From Poseidonocella sedimentorum (GTDB taxonomy: Bacteria > Pseudomonadota > Alphaproteobacteria > Rhodobacterales > Rhodobacteraceae), in contig NZ_FOYI01000006.1 of NCBI RefSeq assembly GCF_900116005.1, positions 165,941-229,940 of the forward strand: a stretch of 64,000 nucleotides of DNA, read 5' to 3'. Shown here piece after piece: positions 44,430 to 52,123 of this stretch; the stretch's first letter is position 1, and every line of letters begins with the position of its first letter. Both the position numbers and the translations under genes were made by a program. The notes under the pieces are model-generated. The model did not search any database, was not told the DNA's origin, and saw only the letters and a program-made list of their open reading frames with translations.

Positions 44430-45680
44430 TCAGATCCGCACGGTCATCCCGTCCGCGAGCGAGAGCCGGTAGGCGCGCAGCGCGGGCAGGAGGCTGGCGA
44501 GCGCCGCGGCACCGATGACAGCGCCGAGCATCCACAGCTCGCGCGCATCGGGCCAGCCCAGCGGCAGCCAGATGCCGTAGCTCGCGTCGATCCAGGGCCG
44601 GGCAATCGCGAGCCCGCCGTAAAGCAGCGCGCCGCCGATGGCCGCCCCGAGAGCGGCCATGACCACCGCTTCGACCACCAGCAGCCCGAGGATCACCGAA
44701 GGCGAGGCGCCCATCGCGCGCCATATCGCCATCTCGCGCCGGCGCTCGCCGAGGCTGGAGAAAATCATCGCCATCATGCCGATCAGCGCCGTGATCACCA
44801 CCATCGCCGACACCCCGATGAGCGCGGTCTCGGCGATGCCCACGATCTGCCAGAGCTCCTGCAACGCGACGCCGGGAAGGATCGCGAGCAGCGGCTCGTC
44901 GGGGTAGGTGTTGATCCAGCGTTGCAACCCGAAGATCCGCAAACGGGACTCGACGCCGACGAGGGCGGCGGTGATCGCCTTGGGCTCCAGGTCCATCTGG
45001 CGGATGACGTCTTGCGGGGTGGGCGCGCCGGGCCGCTGGCCGCCGCTTTGCCAATCCACGTGGATCGCCTCGATGGCCTCCAGCCCCACGATCACCGTCC
45101 GGTCCACCGGGGTGCCTGTCTTGGCCAGCACGCCCGCGACGCGGAAGGGCTGATCCGCATGGTCGGTGAAGGAGGCGATGCCATGCGAGACCACGATGGG
45201 ATCCCCGGTCACATAGCCCAGCGTCCGGGCCACATCCGCGCCGATCACTGCGTCGTAAAGGTCTTCCAGCCCATGGCCCTCGGCCAGCTCCAGCGCGCGG
45301 CCCCCGCGGTATTTGTAGCGTTCGAAAAACGCCGGGGTGGTGCCCATGACGCGGAACTGCCGGTGGCTGTCGCCAAGCGAAATCGGCACGATCCAGTCCA
45401 CGTCGGGCCGCGCCGCGATCTCCTGATAGCTCTCCCAGGTGAGGTTGTTGGTCGCGTTGCCGATGCGAAAGACCGAGTAGAGCAGGAGCTGGACCGAGCC
45501 GGAGCGCGCGCCGACGATGAGGTCCGTCCCCGAGATGGTATCGGCAAAGCTCGCCCGCGCGCCGTTGCGCATCTTTTCCACCCCGAGGAACAGGGCGACG
45601 GAGAGGGCGATGGCGAGCACCGTGAGCCCCACGGTGAGGGCACGGGCCCGGAGCGAGCCGAGGATGAGGCGGAGCATCAT
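44430..45680 (-). CDS. ABC transporter permease, FtsX/MacB fold
   Basis: 416 residues: an N-terminal helix (LTVGLTVLAIALSVALFLGVE), a periplasmic MacB_PCD domain (~45-280) and a C-terminal FtsX block of three helices (~285-410). The head SLRARALTVGLTVLAIALSVALFLGVEKMRNGARASF resembles DevC/putative-ABC-export permeases that work with a LolD-like ATPase. It overlaps the ATPase gene by 4 bases. The substrate is unknown; this is the second such pair in the window. It is convergent with sdaA, 10 bases away. Confidence 0.88.
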   Translation of the reverse strand: MMLRLILGSLRARALTVGLTVLAIALSVALFLGVEKMRNGARASFADTISGTDLIVGARSGSVQLLLYSVFRIGNATNNLTWESYQEIAARPDVDWIVPISLGDSHRQFRVMGTTPAFFERYKYRGGRALELAEGHGLEDLYDAVIGADVARTLGYVTGDPIVVSHGIASFTDHADQPFRVAGVLAKTGTPVDRTVIVGLEAIEAIHVDWQSGGQRPGAPTPQDVIRQMDLEPKAITAALVGVESRLRIFGLQRWINTYPDEPLLAILPGVALQELWQIVGIAETALIGVSAMVVITALIGMMAMIFSSLGERRREMAIWRAMGASPSVILGLLVVEAVVMAALGAAIGGALLYGGLAIARPWIDASYGIWLPLGWPDARELWMLGAVIGAAALASLLPALRAYRLSLADGMTVRI

Positions 45681-46384
45681 GCGGCGGTCCTCCCGGTGGT
45701 GACGATGTCGGCGAGCTGGACGGTCCGGTCGAACTGAGCCGCGAGGCGGGCGTCGTGGCTGACCATGAGGAGCGAGGAGCCCGTGGCGCGGAGTTGGTCG
45801 AAGAGCAGAGTGAGAAACCCGTCCTGGGCAGCGGCATCGAGCGAGGAGGTCGGCTCGTCGGCGACGATGAGCGGCGGGGATCCGATGAGCGCGCGCGCCA
45901 CTGCGATGCGCTGTTGCTGGCCGACGCTGAAGCGGCCGGCGGGCGCGGTCTCGACCCCGGGCGGCAGGCCGAGCGCCGCGCAGAGCGCCGTCACCTGCGC
46001 GCCCGCATCGCCCGCGCGCTTGCGCCGCTCCGGTGCGAAGCGCAGCGGCAGGCAGATGTTGTCGGCCACACTGGCATAGGGCAGCAAGTTGAATTGCTGG
46101 AAGATCACGCCGATCTGCTCGGCCCGGAGCCGGTCCCGCGCTGCGGCGCCGCGCTTGCCCAGATCTTCGCCGCCCACCAGGACGCGCCCGCGATCGGCCA
46201 CGATTATCCCGCAGATCAGCGACAGCAGCGTCGATTTTCCCGACCCGCTCTCCCCAAGCAGCAGAACGCGCTCGCCGCGAGCCACCTCGAAGGCGGGGCA
46301 GTCGAGCGTGAAGCCTGCCGGGCCCGGCCACCGGAAAAGTACGTCCGTGAGGCGGACGGCCGGGGTCTGATCTCTGTCGGGCAT
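45677..46384 (-). CDS. ABC transporter ATP-binding protein
   Basis: 235 residues: Walker A GESGSGKST, Q-loop VIFQQFNLLPY, signature variant FSVGQQQR (usual LSGGQQQR), Walker B LIVADEP and H-loop SHD. The signature Gly-Gly is altered to Val-Gly, which some MacB-like ATPases tolerate. It partners with the FtsX-type permease downstream (4-base overlap). No gene for a membrane-fusion or outer-membrane protein is adjacent. Confidence 0.9.
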   Translation of the reverse strand: MPDRDQTPAVRLTDVLFRWPGPAGFTLDCPAFEVARGERVLLLGESGSGKSTLLSLICGIIVADRGRVLVGGEDLGKRGAAARDRLRAEQIGVIFQQFNLLPYASVADNICLPLRFAPERRKRAGDAGAQVTALCAALGLPPGVETAPAGRFSVGQQQRIAVARALIGSPPLIVADEPTSSLDAAAQDGFLTLLFDQLRATGSSLLMVSHDARLAAQFDRTVQLADIVTTGRTAA

Positions 46385-46481
46385 CGGGCCGGCTCGCTGA
46401 CTTGTTCGCGGTTGGCCGATGTTTAGGCGGGAACTGACAGCGGGGCAATCACCTCGTGGCGGGCCTGCCCCCGCGCGCGGC

Positions 46482-47429
46482 CTATTCGGCCAACGTGTCG
46501 GCCTTGACCGCGCCGCGCGCGCCCATGGGCATTGGCGTGCCGGTCGTCGTATCGACGCGGGTTTCGGCCTCGGATTCGGCGTTGATCTCGGCGCCGATCA
46601 GGATGAGCAGCGCGGAAATCCACAGCCAGACCAGCAAGATGACCACCCCGGCGATGGCGCCGAACGTCTCTTGATAGCTGGCGAAATTGCTCACGTAGAT
46701 CGAGAACCCGACAGAGGCCGCGAGCCAGAGCACCGTCGCGATGACCGCCCCCGGTGTGAGCCAGCGCCAGTTGGCCGGCTCCCGGCACGGGGCGAAGCGG
46801 TAGAGCACGCCGAGCCCCAGCATGGCGATCAGTGTCAGCGCGACCCACCGCAGCAGGCCGATCACCATCTCGACGGCCGGGCCGAGGGAGAGAAGCTGGA
46901 GGATGGGCGGGAGGATCACGGTCGCGGCGAGGCCGATGATCATGCCGAAAATGAGAAACAGGGTCAGCGCGAAGCGCAGCGCGTAGCCGGCGACAAAGCC
47001 GCGCGAGTCGCGTTCGTCATAGGCAAGGTTGATCCCCTGGATCAGGCTGCCGACCCCGTTGGAGGCGGAATAGAGCGCAAGGCCGAGGCCGAGGATGGCG
47101 GCGATGCCGAGCCCGTCTTCATCGCTGCCCGCGACCGAGCTTGCCTGGCCGATGATGATCTCGGCGGCGGCGTCGGGGACGATGCTGGAGACGGTTTCGA
47201 TCTGGGCCGTGACCTGCGCGGGATCGAAGAGGAGCCCGGCGATGGCCATCAGCGCGGTAATGCCGGGAAAGAGCGCGAGCAGCCCGTAGAAGGCGACCCC
47301 CGCGGCGACCAGCGTGAGCCGGTCATTCACCATCTCGGCCTGAACCCGTTTGAGAATGGCGAACCACCCGCGCCAGGGGATCTGGCGCGGGCGGGCGGCC
47401 TTGCGGCCTTTCTTGCGGGCTTCGCTCAC
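46482..47429 (-). CDS. YihY/BrkB family membrane protein
   Basis: 315 residues and six or more transmembrane helices. The family head WRGWFAILKRVQAEMVNDRLTLVAAGVAFYGLLALFPGITALMAIAGL and the later GAVIATVLWLAASVGFSIYVSNFASYQETFGAIAGVVILLVWLW are diagnostic. The family was once called ribonuclease BN, which is wrong; its present role is unknown. The tail is Ala/Thr-rich. It is the last gene of a chain of overlapping genes starting with the small ORF at 49859. Confidence 0.93.
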   Translation of the reverse strand: MSEARKKGRKAARPRQIPWRGWFAILKRVQAEMVNDRLTLVAAGVAFYGLLALFPGITALMAIAGLLFDPAQVTAQIETVSSIVPDAAAEIIIGQASSVAGSDEDGLGIAAILGLGLALYSASNGVGSLIQGINLAYDERDSRGFVAGYALRFALTLFLIFGMIIGLAATVILPPILQLLSLGPAVEMVIGLLRWVALTLIAMLGLGVLYRFAPCREPANWRWLTPGAVIATVLWLAASVGFSIYVSNFASYQETFGAIAGVVILLVWLWISALLILIGAEINAESEAETRVDTTTGTPMPMGARGAVKADTLAE

Positions 47430-48742
47430 GAGGGCTCGCCGAGTTTTTGCTTCTTGGCCTCGTCGCGCGCGGCCTCGACCACGCGGGACGCGCCGTCCTT
47501 GGCCTTGTCCTTGGCCGTGGCGGCGGCGTGTTCGGCGGCGGATTTATGGCCCGGAGCCTTGCCATCGATCTCGGCGCGCTCTTCTTCGAGCACCTCCCGA
47601 GCCGTGGACATCGCGCGATCTGCGACCTTCATCGCCTTTTGCCGTTCGTTCTCGAAGGTCCGGCGCGCGCGCTCGGCGTAGCGGTCGGACTGCTCGCCCA
47701 GGAGCTCGTCTTCCTGACGCGTGCGGGGCAGGGCGCCGGCAAGGATCGCGCCGGCGGCAAGGGCGAGGCCGCCCACAACCAGCGGATTCTCGTCGTAGAA
47801 CCGCTGCGCCTTGTCGGTCCCGATACGGGCGCGGCGCATGGTCTCGCGGCGTGCCTTGACCGCGGCCCAGCGGGCGGCGATCACACGTTCGCGCGCGTCT
47901 TCGGCCAGCTCTTCGGTTCCGCGGGCGAGGCGCCGGCGAATGCGGCGCGCTTTGGCGGCGGTGCTGTCCTGCGCGGCGCGGAGCCGGTCGCGGGTGTTTG
48001 CGGCGCCATCCTTGATGCGCTCGCCCGCGTCCTTGAGCGTCTCACCGGCGCGATCGCGTGCGTCACCCGCCTTGGCCGAGATCCCGTCCGCGGTCTCGCG
48101 GCCCTTGTCACCGATCGCCTGGGCGTGATCCCGGGCGGCATCGCCGATCGAGGATCCGGCTGCGGCGAGCCGATCGCCAAACCCGGCGTCGTCTGCACCC
48201 GCGTCTTCATCCGCGTCGTCCCCAAAAGGATCGTCATCGGCATAGAGCCAATCGTCGTCATCGGGGAAACGCTCGGTCCGGCCATCGGAGAGCACGCCAT
48301 CGCCGGCGCGGTCCGCGAGGGTTGCGCCCGAGGCATCCGGCGCGCGATAGGCGAGCGGATCAGCGGCCACCGGCGCGCGGCGGGAGGGCAGGGGATCGAC
48401 CGGCGCGCGGCTTGCGCCCGGCGCCGAGGTGCCGGACCCGCTGTCGCTGTCGCGGCCAAAGCTGGCGGAGGCGACGGCGCGCTTGTCCTCATCCCAGGAC
48501 CGGCCGCTCATGAGCCAGGCCAGCCCGACGCCGGTGAGGGCGAGGGCGACGGGGTTGCGTTTCACCGATTGGGTGATCGCGCTGCCGATGTCCTGTCCAT
48601 GATCGCTCAGCCCGCGTCCCAGTTCGCGCAGAAGGCGCTCGGGCGAGATACGGTCCTGCAGTTCATCCACGGTGCGGCCGAGACGGGCGCGCTCGCGCTC
48701 GATCTCGCGTTCGATCTGATCGGGGGTTCGTGTGTCAGACAT
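47426..48742 (-). CDS. DUF3618 domain protein with long charged linker
   Basis: 438 residues. Residues 1 to ~70 match DUF3618 (RTPDQIEREIERERARLGRTVDELQDRISPERLLRE...), ending in a hydrophobic segment NPVALALTGVGLAWLM. A low-complexity Asp/Ala region follows (~80-190), then repeated amphipathic Ala/Arg/Glu segments resembling LEA/apolipoprotein-type helices (~195-290). A second hydrophobic segment lies near NPLVVGGLALAAGAILAGALP (~340-360), followed by a Lys/Glu-rich tail. It may coat or scaffold membrane. It overlaps the YihY gene downstream and the holin-like gene upstream. Confidence 0.82.
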   Translation of the reverse strand: MSDTRTPDQIEREIERERARLGRTVDELQDRISPERLLRELGRGLSDHGQDIGSAITQSVKRNPVALALTGVGLAWLMSGRSWDEDKRAVASASFGRDSDSGSGTSAPGASRAPVDPLPSRRAPVAADPLAYRAPDASGATLADRAGDGVLSDGRTERFPDDDDWLYADDDPFGDDADEDAGADDAGFGDRLAAAGSSIGDAARDHAQAIGDKGRETADGISAKAGDARDRAGETLKDAGERIKDGAANTRDRLRAAQDSTAAKARRIRRRLARGTEELAEDARERVIAARWAAVKARRETMRRARIGTDKAQRFYDENPLVVGGLALAAGAILAGALPRTRQEDELLGEQSDRYAERARRTFENERQKAMKVADRAMSTAREVLEEERAEIDGKAPGHKSAAEHAAATAKDKAKDGASRVVEAARDEAKKQKLGEPS

Positions 48743-49148
48743 GTTCGGTTCCTCCTGTGAGGGCGCGGGTGTCGCGCTTGATGTTCTCTGCGGTGCGGCT
48801 CGGGGCGAGGCTGGAGAGCTTGAGATCGTTCGAGCCCTTGTAGATGAGGCCAGCCGCGATCGCGCCGAGCACGAGCCCGACGAGGAAGGCCGCCCAGCCC
48901 GCATCCATCCCGGCCTCGGTGAGCCCGGAGACCACGGCGGCGGAGAGCACGTTGAGCGCGGTGAGCGAGATCACGACCGCCCCGACGAGCATCCCCAGAG
49001 CGCCCGCGGCGCGGCGCAGGTTCTGATCCACTTCGGCGCGGGCAAGGTCGACCTCGCCGCGCACGAGCGTCGAGATGTGCTTGATGGCATCACCGAAGAG
49101 CGAGCCGGTGCTGTTCGGCGTGGTTGTGTCGGTGTCTTGCGCGCTCAT
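48735..49148 (-). CDS. Holin-like (phage holin family) small membrane protein
   Basis: 137 residues with two transmembrane helices (AAGALGMLVGAVVISLTALNVLSAAVV and AGWAAFLVGLVLGAIAAGLIY), preceded by the amphipathic segment SLFGDAIKHISTLVRGEVDLARAEV. This is the pattern of the Actinobacteriophage-holin-III/DUF1469 superfamily; members in chromosomal operons with DUF3618 are not phage lysis genes as far as known. It overlaps both neighbours (8 and 4 bases). Confidence 0.85.
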   Translation of the reverse strand: MSAQDTDTTTPNSTGSLFGDAIKHISTLVRGEVDLARAEVDQNLRRAAGALGMLVGAVVISLTALNVLSAAVVSGLTEAGMDAGWAAFLVGLVLGAIAAGLIYKGSNDLKLSSLAPSRTAENIKRDTRALTGGTEHV

Positions 49149-49759
49149 TTGTCCTCTCCCGTGGGTTGGAGCTGGGGCGTGGTCGCCACCGGCGGTTGGG
49201 GGTTTGTCGGCGGCGGGGTTGCCGCGCTCGGGGCAGCAGGGCGGCGGGAGATCTCGGCGTCCAGCGCCGCGTCTTCCTCTTCGCTGCCCCAGTAGCGGGA
49301 CAGATCGACGGAGCTCTCGCCGCCCTCTTTCGAGGCACGGGCGAGCCGTGTGCCGGCAAATCCCAGAAGCGCCGCGCCGCCGATAAACGCCAGCGGATTG
49401 CGGCGGGCGAACCCGGTTACATCGGAGACGATCTCCCCGAGATCCTTGCCGCGGACGGTGTCCGAGACATCGGCCAGCGACTGGGCGATCTGGCCCAGAC
49501 CGCGCGCCTGCGGCGAGCCGTCCTGAAGCTCATCCGCGGCCTTGCGCAGCGCATCGCCCAGATCCGAGATCTCGTTGGCGGCCGTTGATTTGGCGGCTTC
49601 GCCGCGGCGATTGGCCTCTTCGCTGGCCTGGGCTTTCAAGCGGTTCACGGCGTCACTGGCGCCGGATCTGATGTCCTGCCCCAGATCCTTTGCGGCCTGG
49701 CCCGCTGTCTCGCGGCTGTCGCGCGACGATGATGTTGAGGGCGCGTTCGACTGTGTCAT
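49145..49759 (-). CDS. Hypothetical protein with amphipathic repeats and one membrane segment
   Basis: 204 residues. An Ala/Glu/Lys/Ser-rich, probably helical region (~1-110) resembles the repeats in the DUF3618 gene of the same operon. It is followed by FARRNPLAFIGGAALLGFAGTRLARAS (hydrophobic, ~118-138) and a Pro/Ala-rich tail. No enzyme domain is seen. AGGAGAG stands 5 bases before the ATG. It overlaps the holin-like gene by 4 bases. It likely forms a membrane-associated complex with the downstream products (inference). Confidence 0.8.
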   Translation of the reverse strand: MTQSNAPSTSSSRDSRETAGQAAKDLGQDIRSGASDAVNRLKAQASEEANRRGEAAKSTAANEISDLGDALRKAADELQDGSPQARGLGQIAQSLADVSDTVRGKDLGEIVSDVTGFARRNPLAFIGGAALLGFAGTRLARASKEGGESSVDLSRYWGSEEEDAALDAEISRRPAAPSAATPPPTNPQPPVATTPQLQPTGEDK

Positions 49760-49790
49760 GTGCTCTCTCCTAATTTTGTTGGGTGGGCCG

Positions 49791-49859
49791 TCAGGCAACG
49801 ACGTTCAGAAGGGCGACTACGATGACGAAGAGCCCGACCAGATAGATGATACTGTGCAT
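49791..49859 (-). CDS. 22-residue single-helix membrane protein
   Basis: A minus-strand ORF beginning MHSIIYLVGLFVIVV and ending VVA with a TGA stop. An ideal ribosome site (AAGGAGG; CCTCCT on the + strand at 49865-49870) lies 5 bases before the ATG. All but the first three residues form one hydrophobic helix. It lies 31 bases upstream of the next gene of the chain. From memory, similar 20-25-residue ORFs with an SIIYLVGL start occur in front of such operons in other alphaproteobacteria. It is too short for routine gene callers. Confidence 0.7.
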   Translation of the reverse strand: MHSIIYLVGLFVIVVALLNVVA

Positions 49860-50064
49860 TTCAACCTCCTTCGCTGGGCGTCAGATACCCGCGGTTTGTC
49901 TGACGAACTGACGCGCAGAACGCCGGGAAGTTCCCGCAAGCGGCCAAGTTTTTAGTTCTCGAGGGGTGGGCAGGGGCGGAATTTCGGCAACGTTGGTATC
50001 AGGCTCAGGCCCCTTTGATTTTGGCAGAAGGGGATGGTTCACCGCGGGAAAACTGAGCGGCTAT

Positions 50065-50230
50065 TTGTCTGATCTCTTCTGGCTGAGCGATGCACAAATG
50101 GCGCGGCTGGGGTCTTGCTTTCCGACGCCCCACGGCGAGACACGCGTCGATGGTCGGCGCGTCCTGATCGGGTTTATCTTTATCAATCGCAATGGGTTGC
50201 GCTGTGGGGGCGCACAGAAGGCAGTGAGGA
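50065..50230 (+). pseudogene. IS5-family (IS427 group) transposase, N-terminal fragment
   Basis: The translation SDLFWLSDAQMARLG...RVDGRRVLIGFIFINRNGLRC matches the start of IS427-group transposases (typically SDLFWLSEAQMxRIxPYFP...). The start codon is TTG where ATG would be expected, and similarity ends after about 55 codons, near GGAQK, where the frame runs into unrelated DNA. No DDE residues are present, so it is a dead remnant. It marks the left edge of the accessory region. Confidence 0.8.
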
Positions 50231-50308
50231 CGGGATCAAGATCTCCCGGGGATAGCTTCTCGTGTGGCGATCGCGCGACCCGCGGTAAATTGGTGCCAGG
50301 ACAGGGCT

Positions 50309-50590
50309 CTAGAAATCGTCAAGTTCTGGAACCTTCCCAAGCCTTACAAGGAAGCTCGGTTCGCCAACTTCTCCACTGGCAGGATCTTCCGTCACCATGT
50401 AGGCGTCCGCGCCTGCGCAATCCTCCGATTGCGCCTCTCGTTCGGCTCTGTTTTGTGCTTCGGATGCTGTTGAATATTCAAGCTGCTTGGCAATTTTCAG
50501 GCCAGCCGGCCCGTTGCGCCCAGCCTTTGTTTCAACATAAGTCTGGCAGATATAGTGGATTTTTTCTGAGGATCGCTCTGCGTTTGTCAT
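50309..50590 (-). CDS. Small conserved hypothetical protein
   Basis: 93 residues from the ATG at 50590, preceded by AAGGAAC. It begins TNAERSSEKIHYICQTYVETK and ends with SFLVRLGKVPELDDF, and is hydrophilic with two Cys and an acidic central part (ASEAQNRAEREAQSEDCAG). From memory, similar proteins recur in Rhizobiales and Rhodobacteraceae on plasmids and islands. No function is known. Confidence 0.7.
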   Translation of the reverse strand: MTNAERSSEKIHYICQTYVETKAGRNGPAGLKIAKQLEYSTASEAQNRAEREAQSEDCAGADAYMVTEDPASGEVGEPSFLVRLGKVPELDDF

Positions 50591-50718
50591 GAATAGTTCC
50601 TTGTGATCGGCAGGGACGATTAGACGCTGCTGGGAGCAGCCCTGTCCGATTGCCGCCTTTTTTGAAGTGCCCGTTTTCCGGCGGCGCACATCACTGAAAC
50701 ATAACCGCCGAAGTTTAA

Positions 50719-50922
50719 CTACCGGGTCGAAGCGGCTTTCGAGCGGCGCGATTTGGACGCGGCTGAATTTTTGGGCACAGGTGGCGTGTTTGCTTCTCTT
50801 TCAAGGCGAGCATTGCGCAGTCGGGAATTCTTGGCGTCACGTAGTTCGGTTTCTTCGTCGATCATTTGCCTGACGACACGCGTCGTCTTGTCCATCGCGG
50901 TTTCTGGTTTAGTGTCATTCAC
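50719..50922 (-). CDS. Small basic hypothetical protein
   Basis: About 67 residues from a GTG at 50922, or 58 from the ATG at 50895 (MDKTTRVVRQMIDEETELRDAK). Charged, helical and rich in Lys/Arg, with a disordered Ser/Ala/Lys tail. The core DKTTxVVRxMIxxE followed by LRxARLEREANTPP resembles a short protein family I have seen in alphaproteobacteria; the role is unknown. Neither start has a strong ribosome site. Confidence 0.5.
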   Translation of the reverse strand: MNDTKPETAMDKTTRVVRQMIDEETELRDAKNSRLRNARLEREANTPPVPKNSAASKSRRSKAASTR

Positions 50923-51001
50923 TTTGAACAGATTGCGTTTTGTGAGTTTCGACAATTTCAGGTCCTTTGTTTTGCAGATCGGCCGGACCAAGCAAGGCCG
51001 G

Positions 51002-52123
51002 TCAAACCAGCGCCAAGTGGTCGACCTTGCCTTGAGTTTGCTGTGCTGGTGGTGTGGATGGATCGCCAAAAAGTGTCACTTCGATGTCTGGCGCAGCCAT
51101 AGCATGCATCAACGCCTTGTAGTTCATTTGGAATCTCATCTCGGAGCCCACCGATGGCAGGGAGTGTGACGTTCCAATGACAAGATGATCGCTGGTCGCT
51201 CCGATCAATGTGCTGCCAGCAGGCATTGAAAGCCCAGGAATGTCGGTGTCCTGATGTCCCATCGCGAGGATCATGCGCTTGGAAACATCGCTGGCTTGCG
51301 CGATGCGGCGCCTTGCCAAATTTGGACCGACCAGAACGATGGCGGAGGGCGCAGGTTCTGGATCCGTTTCGATAACTTCGGCGACAAGCGTGAAGGCGTC
51401 GGTGTGCAGCCCACTGATCTGGTCCCCAGAGACCGGCTCAACACCCAGTAGGATCGCCTCACCCAGACGAAGGTCGTTGACACGACCGGTCGCGCGTTCA
51501 TCAAGCGCCCAGGGCAAATTGGCTGAGTTGCCACCGGAAACGACATCGAGGAACGGGCCGCATACCCCCTCGATCTCATCCGCGAGGTCGCTGAAAGTGG
51601 TCATTTGCAACATGGTCGGGGCAAGGCCGCTCAGACAGGCGAAGTTCGCACCAATCCCAATCAGTGCAACCCCTGACATTTGCATGACCTGTTGTGCGAT
51701 ACCTGCCAGGTTCTCGGGTCGTATCCCGTCGCGCAGATCACCCATTTCGACCATGAGGACGATACCGTGGACGGACCGAATGCGGATCGCGGCAGCAGCC
51801 AGCGCCGAAATGACCGAAAGCTCGGTGTTATAGCTCACGTCACAGGACTGAACAACTTGATCGGCCTGGCTTGTCATCGGCGTACGGATCAGCGTGATTG
51901 GGCCTGTCATGCCTGCCGCACGTAACCTTTGCACGTTGCTTATACGCGCATCTGCAAGCCCTGAGGCCCCGCCATCAAGCATGGCTTGAGCAATTGCGGG
52001 ATGTCCACAGACAGCTTTGGTCACACCTGTGACGCCGATCCCGAGCGGGCCCAAACGCTCAGCGATTTTCTGGGTGTTGTGACGTATCTTGCCTATGTCC
52101 ACTTCGATGCGCGGGCAGGTCAT
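51002..52123 (-). CDS. Alanine/ornithine racemase-family PLP enzyme
   Basis: 373 residues, fold-type III PLP enzyme of the Orr/YhfX group. The pyridoxal Lys is in GVTKAVCGHP (residue ~36). GANFACLSGLAPT, VVSGGNSANLPW and LRLGEAILLGVEP are the family's conserved blocks. Related enzymes racemise ornithine, lysine or alanine; the substrate here is unknown. Its ATG overlaps the DUF1611 stop by 4 bases, so the two are co-translated. Codon usage is less GC-biased than in the core genes, suggesting transfer. Confidence 0.87.
   Translation of the reverse strand: MTCPRIEVDIGKIRHNTQKIAERLGPLGIGVTGVTKAVCGHPAIAQAMLDGGASGLADARISNVQRLRAAGMTGPITLIRTPMTSQADQVVQSCDVSYNTELSVISALAAAAIRIRSVHGIVLMVEMGDLRDGIRPENLAGIAQQVMQMSGVALIGIGANFACLSGLAPTMLQMTTFSDLADEIEGVCGPFLDVVSGGNSANLPWALDERATGRVNDLRLGEAILLGVEPVSGDQISGLHTDAFTLVAEVIETDPEPAPSAIVLVGPNLARRRIAQASDVSKRMILAMGHQDTDIPGLSMPAGSTLIGATSDHLVIGTSHSLPSVGSEMRFQMNYKALMHAMAAPDIEVTLFGDPSTPPAQQTQGKVDHLALV

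Noticed and set aside
48735..49148. Phage lysis gene reading of the holin-like protein
   Set aside because: It is embedded in a chromosomal operon with DUF3618 and YihY, with no endolysin or phage structural genes near.
50264..50473. 69-codon + strand frame after the IS remnant
   Set aside because: Antisense to the better supported small gene at 50309-50590; no family resemblance.
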